A stretch of DNA of 48,514 bases from Nocardiopsis sp. JB363. GTDB lineage: Bacteria; Actinomycetota; Actinomycetes; Streptosporangiales; Streptosporangiaceae. Numbering within the stretch: position 1 is the stretch's first letter; every line of letters begins with the position of its first letter. This document shows positions 45,769 to 48,514 of the stretch, in pieces. The stretch lies in the NCBI RefSeq assembly GCF_900143625.1, contig NZ_FRFF01000043.1, positions 1 through 48,514 on the forward strand, read 5' to 3'. The position numbers and the translations under genes are program-made. The notes beneath the pieces were generated by a model, which made no database searches, was not told the origin of the DNA, and worked only from the letters and a program-made list of their open reading frames with translations.

Positions 45769-45796
45769 AGAGCCATCCTGATGGATGGCTCTTTTT
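45769..45796 (+). terminator. Rho-independent terminator after the tRNA(CAA) gene
   Basis: A 10-bp perfect stem AGAGCCATCC/GGATGGCTCT with loop TGAT, followed directly by TTTTG. It starts 3 nt after the tRNA. Confidence 0.93.
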
Positions 45797-45853
45797 GCTG
45801 TTCAGGGCACACCCCAGCCAAAAATGTCCGAAGCGTGAGCGAGCATTCACCCT

Positions 45854-46651
45854 ATGCACTCACGCGAGACCGTCGACAAAGCCCTGAGACTGCGCAGCCT
45901 CGGCTGGACCCAGCAGCACATCGCCTTCGCCTGTGGAGTCTCCCAGAGAGCGGTCAGTCACTGGGTGAACGGACGTCGCCGCAACCTCGCCTCCGAGCAC
46001 AAGCGAGTCTCGTACTGCCCACGGTGTTCGGAAGCCTCCATCCACGAAGAGGCCTACGCGTACCTCTTGGGCGCCTACTTCGGGGACGGTCACCTCACCG
46101 AGAACAAAAACCGGCTCGGCCTCTACACGCTATGGATCTATTACGACAACAAATATCCACAGCTGATCTCCTACTGTCAGGCCGCGATCGAGGCGGTGTT
46201 CCCAGTCAAGGCGTGCACGGTCGATCGCTCCGGTTGCACCGCGATCAAGGCCTGTTCGAAGCACTGGACCTGCATCCTTCCCCAGCACGGCCCCGGAAAG
46301 AAGCACGAGCGGCCCATGGTCCTGGAGCCCTGGCAGCAACGCATCGTGGACGAGCATCCCGAAGCGCTGATACGTGGACTCATACACTCCGACGGCTGCC
46401 GGGTCGTCAACCGAATACGCAAGAAATGCCCGGCGGGTGAGGTGGAGTACTACGAGTATCCGCGCTACCACTTCACCAACACGTCGAAGGGCATCATCGA
46501 CATCTGCACCCGGACCCTGGACCGGTTGGGTATCGCCTGGAAGATCCACGTGAACAAGCTGGAACCCGTGCACAGGGACACCCACGTCGTATCGATCTCA
46601 CGGAAGGAGGCCGTGGCCAGGATGGACGCCTTCGTGGGGCCCAAGCACTAA
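45854..46651 (+). CDS. LAGLIDADG-type homing endonuclease-like protein with N-terminal HTH
   Basis: A 265-residue free-standing protein. Residues 4-40 form a helix-turn-helix (LGWTQQHIAFACGVSQRAVS), a CPRC pair at 55-58 may bind zinc, and two LAGLIDADG motifs follow: LLGAYFGDG (71-79) and LIRGLIHSDG (172-181), each ending in the acidic residue that binds the catalytic metal. Two motifs in one chain make a monomeric enzyme. The DNA has lower GC and less biased third positions than its neighbours, suggesting transfer. It starts 57 bp after the tRNA(CAA) terminator. It could cut a DNA site, or have become a regulator; actinomycete homologues are often left unannotated. Confidence 0.82.
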   Translation: MHSRETVDKALRLRSLGWTQQHIAFACGVSQRAVSHWVNGRRRNLASEHKRVSYCPRCSEASIHEEAYAYLLGAYFGDGHLTENKNRLGLYTLWIYYDNKYPQLISYCQAAIEAVFPVKACTVDRSGCTAIKACSKHWTCILPQHGPGKKHERPMVLEPWQQRIVDEHPEALIRGLIHSDGCRVVNRIRKKCPAGEVEYYEYPRYHFTNTSKGIIDICTRTLDRLGIAWKIHVNKLEPVHRDTHVVSISRKEAVARMDAFVGPKH

Positions 46652-46657
46652 AGGTGC

Positions 46658-46701
46658 GGGGCCGTTCCGGTGGGCTGGGGTTGCCCTGCCGGAACGGCCC
46701 C
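46658..46701. terminator. Strong hairpin after the LAGLIDADG gene (module A)
   Basis: A perfect 13-bp stem GGGGCCGTTCCGG/CCGGAACGGCCCC with an inner GGGC/GCCC stem, 6 bp after the stop. It serves as terminator and is also the first element of a duplicated non-coding module. Confidence 0.75.
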
Positions 46702-46807
46702 GGAGCCCCGAAGGGCGAGTCGTGCCCGAAGCGTGTGGGGACTCCGCTCAGGCACACACGGCCGGACCACGGAAAGGGGGATATCCGGGGCACGACCTAC
46801 TCAGAAA

Positions 46808-46852
46808 CCCCCGTAGGAGGAGGGTCGGGGGTTCCTTCACCACCATTTTTAG
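46808..46852. repeat. Conserved 45-bp element, copy A
   Basis: CCCCC (46808-46812), a 14-nt loop containing AGGAGGAG, GGGGG (46827-46831), then TTCCTTCAC and CATTTTTAG. The same element recurs 259 bp downstream with equal loop and arm lengths. Read on the minus strand it begins ATG-GTG-GTG-AAG-GAA-CCC and could encode a short peptide MVVKEPPTLLLRG of about 32 codons. Confidence 0.65.
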
Positions 46853-46921
46853 CGGACCCAGCTCCTGTGAGCAGAATCAGAATTCCGCAGGATTTTCGTC
46901 GAGCCCGGCCCCGGCAACGGA

Positions 46922-46964
46922 AGGGGCCGTCCCGGTGGGAGGTGCGCCGGCCGGGACGGCCCCT
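46922..46964. repeat. Hairpin of module B
   Basis: A perfect 14-bp stem AGGGGCCGTCCCGG/CCGGGACGGCCCCT, the counterpart of the hairpin at 46658, 265 bp downstream. It is not next to a gene end, so it is not an obvious terminator. Confidence 0.65.
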
Positions 46965-47066
46965 GTGCCCCGAGGGGCGTCGTGGCGCGCGAAACCCCAT
47001 GAGGTCAGGTTTCGGCCACGTATGACCGAGCTGCGGGGAGGGGGTCCCGCGAGCTCGGCCCAGGAG

Positions 47067-47111
47067 CCCCCTCAGGAGGAGATGAGGGGGTTCCTTCACG
47101 ATCATTCTTAG
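47067..47111. repeat. Conserved 45-bp element, copy B
   Basis: CCCCC (47067-47071), a 14-nt loop with AGGAGGAG, GGGGG (47086-47090), then TTCCTTCAC and CATTCTTAG. On the minus strand it begins ATG-ATC-GTG-AAG-GAA-CCC and reads MIVKEPPHLLLRG, close to copy A with several synonymous changes. The region 46652-47240 holds no other recognisable gene. Confidence 0.65.
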
Positions 47112-47240
47112 GGGATCCGGGGCCCTCGTGTGGGGGAAACAGGGATTCTGTGCGGCACGGATTCCGACCGAGGTCCGATTGCCGTCCGGAACGTCCCGAC
47201 TTGCGGCTTCTTCGCTGCGCACGGGGTTTCGGTGGCGGGT

Positions 47241-48143
47241 TCAGGTGGAGCGCAGGTGGTCGCGGAGGGCTCTGGCGACACGACCCATGAGGGCCTCGGC
47301 TTCGGGTTGGTGGCGGGCGGGGACCTGCGAGGCGGTGAGGGCGGCGATGGCGTAGGCCTCGCCGTTCGTGTGTTCGACGACGCCGATCTCGTGACGGTGG
47401 TTGAGGACGGTGCCGGTCTTGGACGCCCAGGTGGTGGCGTCGCTCATGAAGTCGGGGGCGAGGCGGTGGCGGATGAGGTTGTCGGCCATGAGCGCGCGGA
47501 CGCCTTGGGCGACGTCGGGGTGGACGTGGGTGGGTTTCCAGAGGGCATGGAGGAGGTCGACGTGGGCGCGGGCGGAGCCGGAGTTGGCGGTGGTGACGTC
47601 GAGTTGGGGGATGTGGTGGCCACGTCCGTCGGTTCCGGCCTGGATGGCGAGGGTGTGGGCGAGGTGGGTCTCGTCGGGGGCGAGGCGTTCGGCCGGGGTG
47701 GCGTTGAGGGTGCCGATGCGGTGGCGGACGGTGATGCCGCGGATGTGGTGCTCGTGGAGCAGGCGGGTGACGTGGGTGGGCGGGGTGAGGTCGAAGAGGG
47801 CGTCGGCGGCGATGTTGTCGCTGAGGCAGGTGCTGAGGTGGAGGAGGTCTTCGATGGCGATGGTGACGGGGTGACGGAACTTGCTGATGCCGAAGGGGCC
47901 GGTGCCGGGTGGTCCGGTGTCGGTGTGGGTGGGGGCGATGTGGACGGGGGTGGCGCCGTCGAGTTCGTGCCGGTGGATGCGGTGGAGGGTGGCGAGGGCG
48001 AGGGGGACTTTGACGAGGGAGGCGGTGGCGTATTCGGTGTCGGGTTCGATGCCGATCTCGTGGCCGGTGTGGAGGTCGCGGACGAGGAAGGAGCCGTGGA
48101 GTCCGGCTTCGTGGAGTTCGGCGCGTAGGCGGTGGGTGATCAC
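47241..48143 (-). CDS. Cytoplasmic class A beta-lactamase-like protein (BlaB-like)
   Basis: A 300-residue serine penicillin-recognising fold. The three active-site motifs are present: SXXK as SLVK (Ser 42, Lys 45), SDN at 108-110 and KTG at 242-244. There is no signal peptide, so it should stay in the cytoplasm, unlike a resistance beta-lactamase. The GTG at 48143 overlaps the upstream LysR stop as GTGA. A LysR regulator plus a non-secreted beta-lactamase-like protein is the arrangement of blaA-blaB in Streptomyces cacaoi, where both regulate a beta-lactamase. The protein is rich in His and Thr. A plain hydrolase is the alternative. Confidence 0.82.
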   Translation of the reverse strand: MITHRLRAELHEAGLHGSFLVRDLHTGHEIGIEPDTEYATASLVKVPLALATLHRIHRHELDGATPVHIAPTHTDTGPPGTGPFGISKFRHPVTIAIEDLLHLSTCLSDNIAADALFDLTPPTHVTRLLHEHHIRGITVRHRIGTLNATPAERLAPDETHLAHTLAIQAGTDGRGHHIPQLDVTTANSGSARAHVDLLHALWKPTHVHPDVAQGVRALMADNLIRHRLAPDFMSDATTWASKTGTVLNHRHEIGVVEHTNGEAYAIAALTASQVPARHQPEAEALMGRVARALRDHLRST

Positions 48144-48514
48144 GGGTGTGCGGCTCCGAGGCAGCGGGCGATGTGCGGGTGGAGGTGGGTGCGCAGGATG
48201 TCGGCTTGTTCTCCGGTGGCGGTGTGGTCGCGGGTGGGGTGGATTTCTCCGATGGGACGCCAGTGGAGGTCGAGTTGTTCGGCTTGGTGCGGGGTGCAGA
48301 GGAGGAGGTCGTGGGTGGTGAGGACTTCGGCGGTGGCGGTGGTGAGGCTGGTGGCGACGGTGATCTGGGTGGGGTGGAGTCCGAGGGCGTGGCCGGTGCG
48401 GGTGAGGGGGTCTCGGGTGTGGGGTGTGTCGTCTTCGGGTTGGATCCAGACGCGTCGGCGCGGGGTGGTGTGGGTGCGGCCGGCGCGGAGGGTTTCGAGG
48501 TAGTGGGTGTGGGC
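48140..48514 (-). CDS. LysR-family regulator, C-terminal part (cut by window edge)
   Basis: The last 124 residues of a protein continuing beyond 48514. They read as the second half of a LysR effector-binding domain: ATSLTTATAEVLTTHDLLLC corresponds to the hinge and glycine-poor loop, followed by LDLHWRPIGEIHPTRD and a C-terminal helix. The N-terminal HTH is outside the window. The stop overlaps the start of the beta-lactamase-like gene by 4 bp, so the two are co-translated. The family call rests on partial sequence and the AmpR/BlaA-like context. Confidence 0.65.
   Translation of the reverse strand, partial: AHTHYLETLRAGRTHTTPRRRVWIQPEDDTPHTRDPLTRTGHALGLHPTQITVATSLTTATAEVLTTHDLLLCTPHQAEQLDLHWRPIGEIHPTRDHTATGEQADILRTHLHPHIARCLGAAHP

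Noticed and set aside
46654..47025. Plus-strand frame of about 120 codons after the LAGLIDADG gene
   Set aside because: It runs through two strong hairpins and the duplicated element and has no domain; the region fits structured non-coding DNA better.
45693..47240. Genomic island using the tRNA(CAA) 3' end as attachment site
   Set aside because: I could not find a second copy of the tRNA 3' end (TTCGAATCC region) downstream, and there is no integrase gene in this stretch.

Overview
The window is high-GC actinobacterial chromosome. Gene order (xerD, parA, scpA, scpB, rluB, cmk, der; and uvrB, coaE, rpsA, polA, then a liv transporter next to a PdtaR-type regulator), frequent GTG/TTG starts, overlapping operons and likely leaderless genes all fit an actinomycete. 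A member of the Nocardiopsis/Streptomonospora group (Nocardiopsaceae) is my best guess; this is inference from gene order and composition, not a database match.

Layout. 1-345: non-coding short tandem repeats. 342-6545: an aromatic-catabolism block (glutathionyl-hydroquinone reductase-like GST, RidA, semialdehyde dehydrogenase, flavin monooxygenase-like protein, maleylacetate reductase, MhqO-like ring-cleaving dioxygenase) that reads as a hydroquinone to beta-ketoadipate route. 6698-6771: tRNA-Pro(GGG). 6907-10409: AraC-DinB fusion regulator with a DHFR/RibD-like partner, a DUF523 protein and an MHS-family MFS transporter. 10472-22760: a conserved housekeeping run on the minus strand (der, cmk, tyrA, aroH, rluB, scpB, scpA, a small RHH-like protein, parA, xerD, a NUDIX hydrolase, pyrG). 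23031-28094: HMG-CoA lyase, a GNAT protein, a DUF3060 lipoprotein and uvrB. 28242-37218: a membrane/coiled-coil protein, MarR with a divergent small membrane protein, coaE, GNAT, rpsA, arfB-like, polA and a PaaI-like thioesterase. 37629-44599: a branched-chain-amino-acid-type ABC transporter with two tandem lipoprotein binding proteins (plus strand) facing livFGMH (minus strand). 44968-45552: PdtaR-like ANTAR response regulator. 45693-47120: a class-I-shaped tRNA with a CAA (Leu) anticodon, a free-standing LAGLIDADG protein and a duplicated non-coding module. 47241-48514: a cytoplasmic beta-lactamase-like protein coupled to a LysR regulator, cut by the window edge.

How the genes work together. 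ParA, the RHH-like protein, ScpA and ScpB are tightly packed and probably serve chromosome organisation with SMC. XerD resolves chromosome dimers. The livFGMH operon has its own regulated-looking promoter: four phased TTTAG half-sites over the -10, then a strong leader hairpin. The two binding proteins feed this transporter. The most unusual parts are the short-variable-loop tRNA(CAA) beside the LAGLIDADG gene, the duplicated structured module at 46658-47111, the LivH permease with a secreted-type N-terminal domain, and the roughly 300-residue Arg/Asp/Gly-rich extension on the pseudouridine synthase.
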